Below, piece after piece: positions 14,001-27,688 of a stretch of 64,000 nucleotides of DNA. A program made the translations under genes and the position numbers. The notes beneath the pieces are model-generated. The model did no database searches, was not told the origin of the DNA, and was given only the letters and a program-made list of their open reading frames with translations. Origin of the DNA: Taenia hydatigena. Lineage: Eukaryota; Platyhelminthes; Cestoda; Cyclophyllidea; Taeniidae. Location of the stretch: NCBI GenBank assembly GCA_036345935.2, contig JADWOT020000004.1, positions 5,676,168 through 5,740,167 of the forward strand, in the 5' to 3' direction. Every line of letters begins with the position of its first letter. Position 1 is the first letter of the stretch.

Positions 14001-17000
14001 TTCCCCATCTTCCATTTTTCTTCTCAAATCGAGTGGGTCGAGTACATTCTTTAGTAGCTTCCAGCTATTAGTTCAGTGGCATTGTATTCTGAGGCTGTAG
14101 TTATGCGTGCCTTAGAAGAGGGAAATGAACATTGAATAGATTGCCTGAGGATGACCAGTGATACACGTGTTTGTTTAAAAAAAGCTGAGATGCAAAGACC
14201 ATTCCTCATCGTAAGTCAGTCAAACAGCAAGAAGTCCAAAAGTGAATTACTCCTTCGTACTTCTAACTCAAAGTAAATCGGCTTACCAATTTATTTTCAG
14301 AATAAAAAGGAAGTCAATCCACTTAGTCTCATGATCGGTAAGATGCAGATAAGTGTCCAACTGGCAATGTCAACACTCTAAAGAGAATTAACGGAGAAGA
14401 GAACTTTTTCTATGCTGGACATTCCATTAAGGAAATGGACCCTATTTGTGCACAGAGGTCGGTTCGGTCAAAGTCCTCCTCATTCTGATGAGAACCTCAT
14501 GATTTCACTCCCCGCGAGAGTTAAAAAAAGGGCAAGAGTGGCCAGCCCTGAGTGTGTATGATGAATCAACCGTTGCTACTGTCGAAGCCGCTGAGATGGG
14601 AATGCGATGATAAGACAACGTAGTGCTCTGCAAAATCAATTTAATCTGTGAATGTCAAGGGAGAAGCACCTTTTAAAACACCGCGCCAACGAGGTGAGCG
14701 GACACCTCGGGAATGGAACAAAAGGTCTTCACTGGAACACCATGATGACTAACCCAGCAATGTATCAAAATGCTCCTCTTTTATTGCAAAGTCCTCTTTA
14801 GAACTCCTCCTCTTCCCTCCACCGTTTCAGCAGTCACGAGCTCCCCTGTGAGTTATGCTTGATCAGGGGATAAGAATGAGGGCTACATCCATGCACTGCC
14901 ACACCCATTGTGTTTGGGAGTTAGTGGCGCGAATCTTTGCTATTCCATCTCTTGAAAGTAGAGGGTTTTCACTTGCTAAATGGGGTCAAACACTGGCAAA
15001 TTTTCTGGCATTCTAATTAACTGCATTCAGATCATGACCTTAAAAGCTGTAAGTGTCATGTCCTCGAACAGAGACGTGAATCACTGCGTTAATGGTCTTG
15101 TGACCTCCTTCATTAGCTAGTGCTTACAAATTCCACCCTTCCACAGCAGACCTCTTCCCTCTGTCGTATCTAGGCGTGACATTTGGCATTAGCTCCAAGC
15201 TACTCATTTGAATGCGACCTGGTGTTAGCTTGGGAGCCGTGCCACCGAGGTGGTGATCGAACGTCCTCATCTCACAGGCTGTAAACATCCAAAGTCTCTG
15301 GGGCACAGTAATCTTCTCTGGGAGTGCCTTTAAATTGTCGGCATTTTTCACGAAATTGTGAATATTATTTGTTTGTCTGCTTTCGACAGTTTTGTTATCT
15401 AAGGCCATGCAAATGTTAAATACTTCGGGGATGAAAAAAAAGTCAAACATATCTTTAAAACATGCGCCCAATTTAGCTCGAAAAAGGCAATCGACACTGC
15501 TCGATGTCAAAGAATCGAATCTGCGGAAATATCGCCACATGTTTCGATTGAAGAAATCACAGCGATTTTATTCCCCGCTCACCACTATCCGTCTGGATTC
15601 CAGCCTGTTTCTGAAGAAAAAAAAAGTTATGGAACTTTCCCAACACCTGTCCTTCTTTCTACTCAATTTTTTTACTAGGCTAAGGTCATGCCCGTCTCTG
15701 CTGGGTCTAGTAGATCCCTCGCCACTTACCCTTTTGATGTGATTCTCCACTGACCGAGGCGTCCAGGTGCTGGCTTCGATGAGACACCGACCAAGGTGCT
15801 GCGGTACATGACGCGGTACCACTTGGTTGGTACAAGCCAACTAAGAGGAAGTCCAGACACTTGTGGCAGTCGCTGTAGAGCTACGCCGGGTTGGTACGAT
15901 ATTTCCAGGCGCAATGCTACTTAATAGGCTAAAATCTTGCTCTGCATACGCGCTCTAGCTTCATAGGAAATAAGATTTCTGTAATAAGGCCGATTCTTCC
16001 CTTGCTTGGAAGCAACCCCGGAAGCCAGACTAAATTGGTTCATTTCGGCAAAAATGGTGGAGGGGAAATAAAAAGAGCATATCTTTCGGAATCAAAATTT
16101 TAGGAAACATCCAGATGGTCACTCCTTTGACAGCAAAGCAATTAGAAAATTGTCAAAGGCAGGTCAAAGGCCATCTTTAGTTAAAAATGGTTGTATGGCC
16201 CTAAGCAGTTAGACCTTCTCCCTTCTTACACTTAAAATAGGTGCAAAAAGTCGTCTATTAATTCAGTGACTGAAAAACTGTCTTTATTTTATTTTAAAAG
16301 AGGTTTTAGAACAAAAAAAAAAACTAGAGAAATTTGATTTGCTGCCTTTTTTAATAAGATGGATGTAAATGTTGTACCCTTCACTTACTACCTCTCACGT
16401 ACCTGTCTTTTGTCATTTTATTACAAAAATAGCAGTCACCATAGCAACGACTGATGTGTTGGGACTTTTACACGTCTAATTACTAGAAGTACTTGATCAT
16501 TTGATAAAACTAAAAAACACAAGTTGACCTTTCATTAATGCTTTTAATGAGCACAAAAATGTTTTCTTCCCATTTAAAAAGTGGCCAGTTTCAGAGGTGT
16601 ATAAAGGGCTGCGGTTGGTGTCGGCCCTTGTCTTGCCCTCTCGTCCAGGCGGCCAGAACCCTGCACACAGTGTTGGCACCGGTTCCAGCCCGTCGATGGT
16701 GCGGCTTTGGACTCAAGATCGGAGCTGTAAAATCACCTTGTCTGTTTTGTGTAAAAACTTTTTGTTACCTCCCAAATAATCCAACACAGTGGCACCCTCC
16801 GAAGACCTGCACTACTTTCTCCTTTGTTAATATCGCTGCTCCACTAAGGGATGGAACGACGAGCGGTAACGACTTAGATTCATCCACCTGACACTACTCG
16901 ACTCGAGGGTGCATAAAAGTAAACTTCCTCTTGAAGAAAAGTCAGGATTCGTGACACGACTGGAGGAATAGGTCTCCAGTGAATACATCGAGATGCAAAC

Positions 17001-20000
17001 TGACAGGTCGATTTCTGTAATCACCAGGAAACCGTCCACGCTTTCTATGGTCCCACTTTACACATTTGCATGATTTATTGTAAAATTTAGTGGTTTCATG
17101 CATGCATAAGGAGTTTTTGTAGGAGAGATTAATCGCTTCTAGCTGTTATATGAAATGAAATTCACATTTATCTTGTCGTTAAGCGGGTTGACAGTAGGCG
17201 GACCACTCCCTTATCCGCGACCACATGGGTATGTCAGTCAGTACAACCACTTTGCCCCTTTGACAGATAATAAAATAAATTGGATGAACCCACGATGGGT
17301 CGTTGGTCTGTCACCTCGGTGGTCCATAATGCAGCCGTTAAGACAGTTCAAATTTAATGACTGCCTTTTATTAAAATAAAGTTGATTCTTTCCTCCACCC
17401 TCAAAAAAAACGCCCATAAGGATGCGAGAAAGCACTTTTGACTGTTTCTACTTTCCGTCTCGGGAGGAAATTAGCCACTCGGTCCATTGGGATATTTTGA
17501 CGGTTGAATATGACATTGAATTCTACCCCAACAATTTAATTTACTTAACTTCTTGTTGGCTTAGCCCATTTGCAGCATACGATATCATTTTTTTTGACCA
17601 CTAGCTACGGAATCCGGTTTATAGAGAAAATTCAAGATGTCACATATGTGTAACACTGGCTGTGAACGCTTTATTTAGGAAGCATCTTCAGTCTATACTT
17701 AAGCATTCGTCACCGCTGTGCCATAATGCTCCGTTTATGCCATCGGACGTGCTAAAAATTTGTAGTAAAGCCTTTTCTAGGGTAGTAAATCCCGCGCTAC
17801 CACGGGAAGAACTTGAGCCATGTACACTGGTGAAGTCTGTAATCATCTGAGAGTTATTCTTTCAATTTAAAAAAATATTCTTTGCAATCGTATTCGGAAA
17901 AAGGCCTAAATAATAAGTCAGACGCTTTTAAAAACGGCAAGCAGTGTAAAACTCCCTTTCCCCATTCATCGCTACTCCATCCAGTTTGTGTCTTGCAATG
18001 CTAGTAGTTAAAGCAGACATTCTAATAACTCGTGCGCTGGTCCATCACCTGAACAAATGATAAAGGTGAGTGTTAGGCCATTCCCCTTTTTTGAAATGAC
18101 TTAATTTTTCATTCATCCGGAGTCTACTTAAATTTGGGTACTCACATAAGTAGTATGAAACCTCAGCTGTATTCCCGCGCGGAAATTTTACTTGTAAACT
18201 AATTAAGTGACATGAATTGCAAAGCTATCTCTCCTCCTTCGCCAATTTTATCGGATTAGTAAGGTGCAACTTTAGAGTTCAAGGTGGACATTCATGTCTT
18301 GCTGTGCGCACGGTTAAATATCACTAGGCACAAGCGATGTGTTATAAAGACCGAAAAATAGCAAACAGTTATCAGTTCTGCCTTGATACCCTATTTAATC
18401 CCTTCATTTTACATAAATTTAGGAGGAGGAAAATATTTTTTATCGTTGGAATGAGCTTTACTATACACTGACCGCTTTTGTTACTCGGAGATGGCTACTT
18501 TTGTATTAAGTAGTATGCGTTTAGGCAAATGACCATCCATCTAATCACTCAATCAAAGAGGATAACTTGCAAACCCTTAAATTTGCTAACAGTGTCCGCC
18601 TTTTCTGACACATACTTTTCTAAACGTCTATTTAAAGAGTGGAAAACGTCGGCATAAAGTACGAGTTGACACTGCCCGAAATTCCAGGGAGGGGAAGGGG
18701 AAGGCTCCTTTACCTCCCTTCCTGCCGAATGTAAAACTCGGTTTTGGCATTTGACATTGACTACCAATCGTTGGTGCAGATAAAATCTGTGTGGGATTTC
18801 AGAACGGGTTTTCGGTCCAATTAGCCCAGATCGGAATCAGGCGTTCAGCTCTCCGACTGGGTGGTCACAGGACTGGGTGACATAGGATGACCTGACTACC
18901 ACAGAGAACAAGGTTAATTCTAGTACACTGACACTGGATCTTAAAAATTGTGCACCAGTTTACATTTTCTGCTCCGCAGAAGCTGAGGATTCCATCACTG
19001 TTTATGAGGGCAGATCTCCGTGGTTCCCGGCTAATTAACGAATTTCACGGGGCACCACGTGCTCTGGTATGCATGTGCGTAAGCTCTACCCTGTCTGTCT
19101 GCCACCTTTCACCCACATCGCCAGTGTTCGGACTGGTTTGCACCGGTTTGACTTAAAAACCTCCCTTGCCTCCAATGGAGGTGATGAGTGGCATTGTTTT
19201 GAAGTCGACTGATTAAAATTAAATAAATAAAAGGGAATATTTTTCCGGGGAAAAGTTCTCAAGCGGCACAAAGTTATGCACTGGACTGTTTGGTAGTCTA
19301 CTTCTCGTGAGAAGTAGATGGCAAATTGAACAGGATGGATTTTCCCAAATGTCCCCTTTGGGCATTATTAACTCCCGTTCTGATGTTAATAAAAAAATAG
19401 AGATATTGCAAAATAGGTTTTTTTTTTTTTCAGAAATGATGCAAATTTTTCTAGCTCGTAAAAATACCACTTTTATTGCACCTCTTTACCACCCCAAATT
19501 TCAGTTCACGCATAATTAAGAAGCCAGGCCGTTGGAACGCTGCTTCAAGTCTTCCACTGAGCTCTAAAACGACTCCAAGGCGTGGACTTGCACGTCCCCT
19601 TAATGACAGTGTTCATCCACCCTCCTCAGCTCCACGCCCAACAAAGTGACATCGAATAGTCGCGTCAATGCCAATGCGCGCTCAGCGTTATCAAGGCGGG
19701 AGGGTCTCCTGGAACGTCCCAAGTCAACACTCCATGATTGCAGTCGGTATTGCAGGTGTCGGAGTCGAGTTAGACTCATGAAAATCGTCTAAACGGGCTG
19801 TGGGGGTCGAGTGCTCTGTGCAGTTTCTTCGTAACAAATGCAAGGTTGCCACATGATCAACGCAGGTGACGCAATCCCATTATCATAACATCAAAGTGGT
19901 AAACAAAAATTGCGTGGATGAAGATATAGCCTTTAATAAATGTCAAGCTAGTACAAACAACGGAAAACTTGTAGCTCTGGTAATTATAGGTCATATTACG

Positions 20001-20174
20001 AGGGCCTGTAAACTCTCTCGAGTAAACTATGTCCTTTGATGGCTCCTGATGAAGTGCCAAACTACCCATCATGTCATGGCGTGCACCTTTGGCTCTATCC
20101 ACATAACATGTCGATAACAAGACCCTTGATCTTTCTAGAACAAAAAAAACAAAGACGCAATCAACTTTTACTTG

Positions 20175-20368
20175 TTATGTAACAGGAGGAGATTTCTTTG
20201 TCTTCGGTGCAGTCACCAACTTACTATCACGGCGCTGCATTTTTTGGACTTCCACTTTGCTCTCCTCCACCACAACCTCCACCTTCTCCTCCTCCTCCTC
20301 GAGGGGTCGATGAGGGGAATCGTCTGATCCTCCCAGCTGTCGCCTGAAATGTGTGGCCAACCAAACGC
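20175..20368 (-). CDS. Possible terminal exon of an unidentified gene
   Basis: Minus strand, 63 codons to a TAA at 20175-20177. After an acceptor gcggtag, preceded by a branch-point-like TACTAAT, it reads VWLATHFRRQLGGSDDSPHR. It then has an acidic run (PLEEEEEKVEVVVEESKVEV) and a basic tail (TAPKTKKSPPVT). A charged, low-complexity C-terminus of this kind is common at protein ends. The acidic part is a GGAGGAGGAG-type repeat and could arise by chance. No upstream exon was found and I do not recognise the protein. Confidence 0.3.
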
Positions 20369-23300
20369 CTACCGCCTTTTTATTAGTAAAAAAATTTCCA
20401 CATTTAAAACATTTAATTTGACAAATGGTTTAAAGAAATTGTTGAGACACTATTAAAATCTTTCTTTTATTTCAATAAGATTGGTAGCCAAAGGAGGCGT
20501 CCTTCCCTTAACTTCTGTGTTTTTCAATCTTGCCTGTAGCATTTAAAAAGAATAAAAACACTTTTTATGCTTGGAAGAAAATACAAGAATGCTAACAACG
20601 AAGTTTTCCTTGAATGATCACCTCACCGAGAAATGGGTAAATATTTCACAACGTACTTTTTTGTCCCCGTAGCTGTGACTCGTCCCGGTCACGAGTACCA
20701 ACACCGCATAGGCGTGGATGCAGTCATTAAAAAAAAAAAAACACTTTTTTGTTCTTCGAGAGTAAAGAAAGCATATTGTGCCCAATTTCTTGCCAAACAG
20801 CCATGGAATTACGGCTTAAAAGCCAGGCGTGCCGCTTAAATGCAGGACACAAAGCAGAAGGAGTATTGTCCGGTAGTCATTTTCTTCTTTCATCCTTCTA
20901 AAGGACTCATAGTTACTCCATTTTATGGCCAAGCTCTCACACCAACTTTTCTTTGCTGAAAAGCTTCCTTTCATAGGCAATAAGTAGGTGATAGAGACTG
21001 GAGGCTGAGGATGCGGATGACCTCCGGGCAATTTTTTTCCTACAAATGGAAGAAAAATTAAATCAAGTCCTACTTTTTGCTATTTTTTTCAGTGAGGGTT
21101 CTGAATAAAACCCTCTTCTTAACTTGCGGCCCCATCACCCCGCGTGACGCCACAATGACCTGTAATAGGCTGTGAGGACTTGTCAAGCGTCAATGTTTAT
21201 AATGTACTATAACGTAACGACTTAATGTTTCTTATTTCACTGTGTGTTGATTGGCACGAGCACTTCAGCCTTGGTCTCCACGTCGCCGTGCGGTGCGCGG
21301 TCTTTAAGCCATGCCGGCGGCTACTCCGCTCTTCCTTGCCCCATTACCCTATGCTCTGACCTACCACTTTGGCATGCTACGGATTTAGGAAAAGTCTCGT
21401 ATGCTTCAGTCAACCACACTTTTAAACCATATCACATAAAATTACAGCTAAACTGACCTAATGGATGCGGTGGCATAATGAAACAGCAAAGTGGCAAGGG
21501 AAGGCAGCGCCTGAGTAGAATATGTAGTGTCATCCCTCAAAAAGGGCGGAAGTACAATAGGAGGGCACAAAAGTGGCCCCTTTGATAAAACGGTGAGGTA
21601 GTCGAACAACAAACGTAGTAAAGAGCATTCCACTATCCACAAATATGCAGAAAAGGCGTGATTCATCGGTGCTGAGCAAAATCACTCGAGATTTGGATGC
21701 CGAGAAGGGTATCCTTTGCTGCATTACTCACTAACACTAACTGGGAGAAAAATTAGTAGTAGAAGCTAAACAAACGGGTCCCATTCAAATGTCCCAACAG
21801 GTTAGAGATGATCAATAGCTCTTATTCAACGTAGGCTATTCACCACATCCTTCAATTTTTCGTCGCCCACTTTCGATTCTTTATTAAATGACCGCTTGGC
21901 TGATGGACTTTTGACTAGGAGTGGCTCCTGCATTTCATTAGGTGAGCACCGGCTGTCTCCAGATCAGTCCATTCCTCATCCACCTCACTCTTCAAAGGTA
22001 CGCACCACTGCGTAAAGATGATACACACCACATAGCCAGTGAATCGGTTACGTGTAAAATCTCTCTATTTTTGACATTCAATGCTCCTCCATCATTAATT
22101 ATTAATGTTCGAAGTGTAATTCCCACCGCTACCTATTTAGGAATACTTTTGAGTGGAAGTTTAAATTCCTTAGTTCGAAGTGATTCTCAGTTTAGAGTAA
22201 AAGTGCCGTCAGAGTACATACGCTTTCCGAAACTCGTATATTTATGTCTTCTCTAATGACCCTGAGGAAGAGAGGAGTTGAGGAGCCTACAAAGTGCATA
22301 ATGGCAACGCATAAGTGAAGCAGTCGAGGGTGGAAAGTACAAATGCTGCTAAAGCGTTGGCGCACAAGGCACGAGAAGATGTGAATAGCATTTTCGAAAT
22401 GCAAACCTTGTTCCGAGGGTAAAAGCATCTCCAAAATTTATGCCGCCTCTAAGCTTACTCGTGACAAGGCTTTCTTCCAGAAAAATTAAAAGGAGGGAGA
22501 AGAAAAGACATTAGAACACTTTTCTGAAGACAAGCTCTGAAATTTCAAATAATTATCGAGCTGTTCTAGCATTAAACAACCAAAAGCTTATATGAGGAAC
22601 GGAAAAAAAGTAGTTAGGATATGCTAGACATAAACAGCGGGAGCTAGGGACCACCACGTGGGCCACCAGTACGCAGTTAGCAGACTCAGCTTACTCACAC
22701 AGGTCGGCAATAAAGACCTATGACTGGTCTGGCTGGGAAGCCAATGCAGTCGTTCTGTGTGTTCACACATATGCACCGCAGTTTATAACCATTTCTAAGT
22801 GAGAACGTCGCATACCAACTGTCTATTTCTGCTGACTGCAAACAATTTAGCAGTTAAATCAAGTAAGTTGTCCGCCTTGGCGTACCATCAACTGGGAGAT
22901 ATATATCAATGAAGGGTATGCATAAGTAAATAAATAATTCAAATCATTGTAGGCCAACACGCAAGCATGCAGTCCTCCAACTCAGGTCCCTTTTGACCAA
23001 TGAAGCAGAAGGTAGTTTATTTCCCGCAGAGCCGCCCTGGGTAGGTCAGTCCCCCCACCACTGCCAGCGGGCGGATTGATAAGTGGAAGGCCAAAGTCAA
23101 GTCATAATACCTCTCACAGCTTCATTCTCCATTAATAATTGCAAACGTCTGGCAAAGAGAATAAAGTAATCGCGTGTCTACTAGTATCAGTCATTTCTGG
23201 AGGCGTGGAAACGCTTGACTTTAGGATGGGGCAGGACTCTATTCACTGAAACCGTATGCAAGCATAAGTGAGCAAATAATAAGGGAGAGAAAAATTCATT

Positions 23301-24037
23301 TCTTTTCAGAAAATCTGATTCCATGGGCTTGGCCATTCCCTTGGTGTTATTTTGTTTTGCTTACATTGGCTCGTTAGGATTCATACTCTTGGTGTCTTCG
23401 AGGAAGACTGCGAATGAGTAACAACTGATAAATTTTTAACATAAAATCGCAAAGGATTTAAACAAGCAGAGCGTTGGCTCGTTTAAAAGGTCAAGATTCG
23501 ACCGTTTGCCTTCCGAAGACAACCTTTTCAGAGCAAAATTTAACGCTTAGGCAAGCAGGTAAATAAGTTGTTATCAATGTTTTGCTTCGTTTTTTTAATT
23601 ACTCCGTTGGTAAAAGCGGTCGGGAAAGGAATGATCGACAAATTAACTCACTCGTTATTTACCTATAATATGGGACATTTAAACAAATCTCTTGGCCACT
23701 TATAAATGCAAGGAGCATATCCACACTACTTGTATCTCGAAATTTTTGGACAATAAACCGCTGATGCTTATTTTTGCACAATTAAGATCCACGTCAATTG
23801 AAGTAGGTGGCATGTTTGCTGAATCAGAGCTCAGCACTTCTGACGTCAACTAAGCCGTCAATTTTGATAACCTGGGGTCTTCATATCCAAAATTTATCTA
23901 GACTCCTATCACAAGCTCATCATTTATATTTGTAATGGGTAGAGACTTCAGGTCAGATGACTTAGTTAATTGATAGGAGTGTGGCTCGTGCGTACTGCCT
24001 AAGTCCGACTCGGCAGGTGTAGTAAATATTTTGTGTT

Positions 24038-24160
24038 TTGAAGGCAAAATACCAAAGCAGAATATGTATATTTAACAGTCTCTACGCGGCTAGAACAATA
24101 TGGCTCCCCTGTGACCCTGACCGAAACCGCCAGTCCAAGCAAAAAGTATTACAATTTCGC
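24038..24160 (+). repeat. Interspersed repeat family R1, copy A (partial)
   Basis: Shares with copies B and C a block from ACGCGGCTAG through TGTGACCCTGACC and CAGTCCAA to AGTATTACAA (here 24083-24153). The weaker 5' part includes GAAGGCAAAAT and AGAATATGTATATT. It lacks the middle stretch (AGAGGAAAATG...CTGCTG) present in the other two copies. Same orientation as B, about 1 kb away. Confidence 0.75.
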
Positions 24161-24969
24161 TTAGGCGTAGCTACAATGCACTTAGACAACAGTCCTGCGT
24201 GATATAGACAATCAGGACAGGATGAGCGAGGGCCGGAGTCTAGAGAGTGTCTGGAGATCATCAATCATTTGGAACCGCTCAGAAATGCAACAGGTGGACT
24301 CTTCTAAAATTGGGAGCATCTTCCAGCAACTTAATGCTTCTATCGAACGCTACGGTTTGCTCAAATCGAAGTGCATTATCTTCCCAGCTATTAGCAACAT
24401 TTATGCATGCTGGGAAACGACGAGCAATTAAAAGCCTTTAATATTTGCGAGCATAAATATAGATTTTCTAAGGGTAAAGGCAGGATAGGGAGAGAGTAGC
24501 GCCTCACTCTGGAGCAGAGCCTAATTAAAAGAACTTTTTTGCAAAAAAAAGCACCCTACCCTACTCCCCCGCCTCACCTTTCAATGCATACGGTTTGTGA
24601 CTTGTTTCCCACTTTGTTCGATGCATCTTCCTGGTTTCTTTTTCTCCAGGATTACCTTTTCCAATGTCCTCAATTAGTGACCCCAGCAGCTGCAACATGG
24701 ACAGTTACAGTGGATGCGAGTTCTCAGAGAACAATAGACTCCAATTGCAAGTTTTTTGTTCAAAATAGAAGTCCAAAATAGGCCAGACTGGACCATTTAA
24801 TAGAATACAATTTACAATAGCAAATCCAACTGCTTTGACCAGTACCTTAACACCATGAGAACTCATCCGCGCCTACAGTCACCCAATCATTCAATGTGCC
24901 AAATCACTTTTAATTTTCATGAGTAACTCGAGCAAACGAATTCGCTTGAGCCATATTCTGACATCGAAA

Positions 24970-25190
24970 GGGTGTCGTCGGCTACAAGTGACTCTTGTAG
25001 CATCCCAAGGCTCCCTTGAAGGCAAAAGAAGGCAAAATACTGCGGTAGAATATGTGTATATTCAACAGAGAGAGGAAAATGAGCTGCTGACACAGCCCGG
25101 AGGCCAGCCCACGCGGCTAGGGCAACATGGTCATCCCTGTGACCCTGACCGAAACCGGCAGTCCAAACAAACGAAGTATTACAACTCCAT
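24970..25190 (+). repeat. Interspersed repeat family R1, copy B
   Basis: Shared elements in order: TCGGCTAC, TCCCAAGGCT, TTGAAGGCAAAA, AGAATATGTGTATAT, AACAGAGAGAGGAAAATG, GCTGCTG, then the conserved block at 25111-25184. The open frame on the minus strand across it (24917-25375) reads through this repeat and is not supported as a gene. Confidence 0.8.
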
Positions 25191-25796
25191 CTGTAGACGC
25201 TTACATCACATTGGCTGCCAAAGATGTGTCCACTCTTTGGCAGACACGCCTTGTTTTGCCCCAACTCCAATGTCACGGGGGTGAAGTCGTCCTTAAGAGG
25301 CTCCTTAGCGTGTCCTTCCGCAGGATGCGACTGGCGGCTGCCGGGATTCTGAAGGAGACTTCTAGACATCAGCAAAATAAGTAGTATGTGCTAATCAGTA
25401 GGCGTTCATTGCTTCATAGTCATTTCTGCCTTACTACTGAAGCAGTGAAGAAAGCATGCATCTGTGCCCAACCTAGAGATTGATGAAGAAAAAGGGAGCC
25501 ACCTGAAAGGTCTACAAAGCGAAATAAGACGACTTAACAGAAAAATTTTTAAAGCAAATGGCAAATCTAATTACCTATGGGGCAAATTTTTCCTGCCACA
25601 ATTTCTTATTTGTGTAGCTGCAAAAAATTGGCGCACAACCTCTCTGGACACTCGGTAGATTTCCTTTCTTTTTGAGTCGTAAATCAAACATGGAATTTGG
25701 TATGCTATAAACGGTTTTGTGTTTGTGTGTGAACACGGATCTTGTCAACTTTCAAACCGAAACACACAGAAAATAATGATTTCAACACAAATCTAC

Positions 25797-25810
25797 TGGT
25801 GGTGGTGGTG
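25797..25810 (+). repeat. TGG trinucleotide run
   Basis: Short TGG run followed by aagaag. A similar arrangement (ggtggtggtgg then agaagaag) occurs at about 31700. Confidence 0.7.
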
Positions 25811-27598
25811 AAGAAGAGGTTTGCAAGGTCCGAAACACCCTAAGAGGATCAGAAACTTGTCATGACAAAGAAACCTTCAAGAAAATCGAAACATGAAGAG
25901 TTTCTGGAGTTGTAAAAAGAATTTTTTCAAAAAAAAGATTCAAGAGGAATACTGGTGGTATAAATGAACTTAATAACACACGTTCTGTTTGTTCTGTCTT
26001 TGAGCAAATCAATCAAAGGCGTCTGCAGTGCTTCGTTTCAAGAGGTTGATCCAGACGACGAAAGAATTATGCCAACCTCTTCACAAAGAAAAAAGCATCT
26101 TCACTGGCAGCAAATTTAAGTTGACTTGATAGTTTAGAATTAATGAAGGAATTGTAATAGTTTGATACTTTGTTGAATTCGGCGCTTTGGCTACGCGGGC
26201 ACGCAAGTCTCCACTGATTGTACTTCCTCTCAGCGGCATAGCCAGTACGTCGGAAGTGCGTTTTCTGCCATAGCACTGACATCTTATGACTTCAGAAAAA
26301 GACTCGAGGTGCTACGGAATGACATACTTCAAGAAGAGGAATCCGTGTTTGTTCTTTCAAAAGTCGCCTATTACCTAATCAGTAGTATAGAGGCTTGGAA
26401 GCAGTAGCACTGATGCCTCAAATGACAGTCTGCCTTGCTTAGCTTTTGGAAGCATCAAATATCCAAATGGCCCATTTGAAGATTAGTCGCTGCGTTAACG
26501 CCCTACAGACAAGATCGCCGCTGATGTACAGGCATACGATCGTCTTTGAAGGATTTTCGTCATTCAAACGCCTTTTTGAGGCTCTCACCACCTCACATAG
26601 CTTGAAATGTTTCACAGGCGGTCGTCCACATTCATGATATCAGGCATTCGTTCACAGGACACTTTCTCACCCAGTTTATGGTGTCGTATGAATGGTCAAC
26701 GCGCCGCGACTGTTCCCACCTCCGTTAAGGGGTATCGGGAATAAACCGCGATCTACTATCCGGTTAATGGCCTTTGAGACGAAGTAAACTTTCCACTTAC
26801 CAGTTCACAAAAAAGCGTTCCTCACCGCCTTCTGTTCACTCAAACTAACCGCGATTGCTTACCAAACATTGAGAGCAACAACAACAACACTAAAATTGTC
26901 ATTTTTGGTGGAAGGAATTTCCTTTAAGGCGCTACAACAGACAACTGGACGTACCTACTAACAAACATCCAGTCAGAGCCGAATGCTGTAAACAACCGCT
27001 TGATGAGTTGAAAGCCAACTTTTTCACCTTCATCCTTACTGTCAAGACGGTGACACAAACAACAGCTTTATTTGCTGTTTTAGCAAAGAAGAGGAGAGAT
27101 AATTCTCTAAACCGAAGTGAGGCATATCATACCATACCATATCGCATCACATTTATCCAAGTGCCTACCACGACTTTTATGAAGCAGTTGAAGGTGTGGA
27201 TCGAAATTGCATCAAGTGGGCGTATGCTGATCATTAAGTTTTATTGAGAACTTCCAGTCAGGTGGTCTGTTTCAGGTTGTATCCACTACATGAGTCCCTC
27301 GAGAGGGCAATGAGCTTAGTCTCTAGGCGATCTTTATCCGTAACGAGAAAGTTGACAGGTGAGGACACACAGAAGTGAGTAAAAAGCCGTGTTTATAAAA
27401 ATGAGTTAAAACAGCGCTTTCATTGTTGAAGGCATTTTTATCGGTTTCCCGGACTACTGGTGATTAGTAGCACCAAATCGGAGCAACGTCCCATTGGTTC
27501 CCGTGTCTTGGAGAGTTGTAGAGGGTTGGTGAACTAGTGGATGGCCGAGTCGAGTAAAGACGGACAGTGGGTGGATTCATTCCTGATTGCTTTATAGG

Positions 27599-27688
27599 TG
27601 GATGGATGGATGGATGGATGGATGGATGGATGGATGGATGGATGGATGGATGGATGGATGGATGGATGGATGGATGGATGGATGGATG
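27599..27688 (+). repeat. TGGA tetranucleotide microsatellite
   Basis: A perfect run of the TGGA unit, 90 bp or about 22 units, followed 95 bp later by a short degenerate echo (atggatggaaggaggtgga). The minus-strand open frame 27464-27949 across it translates to a Ser-Ile-His-Pro repeat and is an artefact. Confidence 0.97.

Larger units (their letters stand above)
1..20174. other. No supported gene; AT-rich non-coding DNA
   Basis: Both strands were read. Open frames are short, and I recognise no conserved domain, RNA gene or transposon protein. The longest (15124-15540, minus, 138 codons) has no convincing splice sites or family resemblance. The stretch contains R2 copy 1 (7.13 kb), a palindrome at 17.64 kb and minor microsatellites. 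It could be intergenic or part of a long intron of a neighbouring gene. Confidence 0.6.

Noticed and set aside
15124..15540. 138-codon minus-strand frame
   Set aside because: Frames of this length are expected a few times by chance here; no domain, no good splice sites and no partner exon.
24917..25375. 152-codon open frame on the minus strand
   Set aside because: It reads antisense through interspersed repeat copy B; the similar DNA at copies A and C does not keep the frame open.
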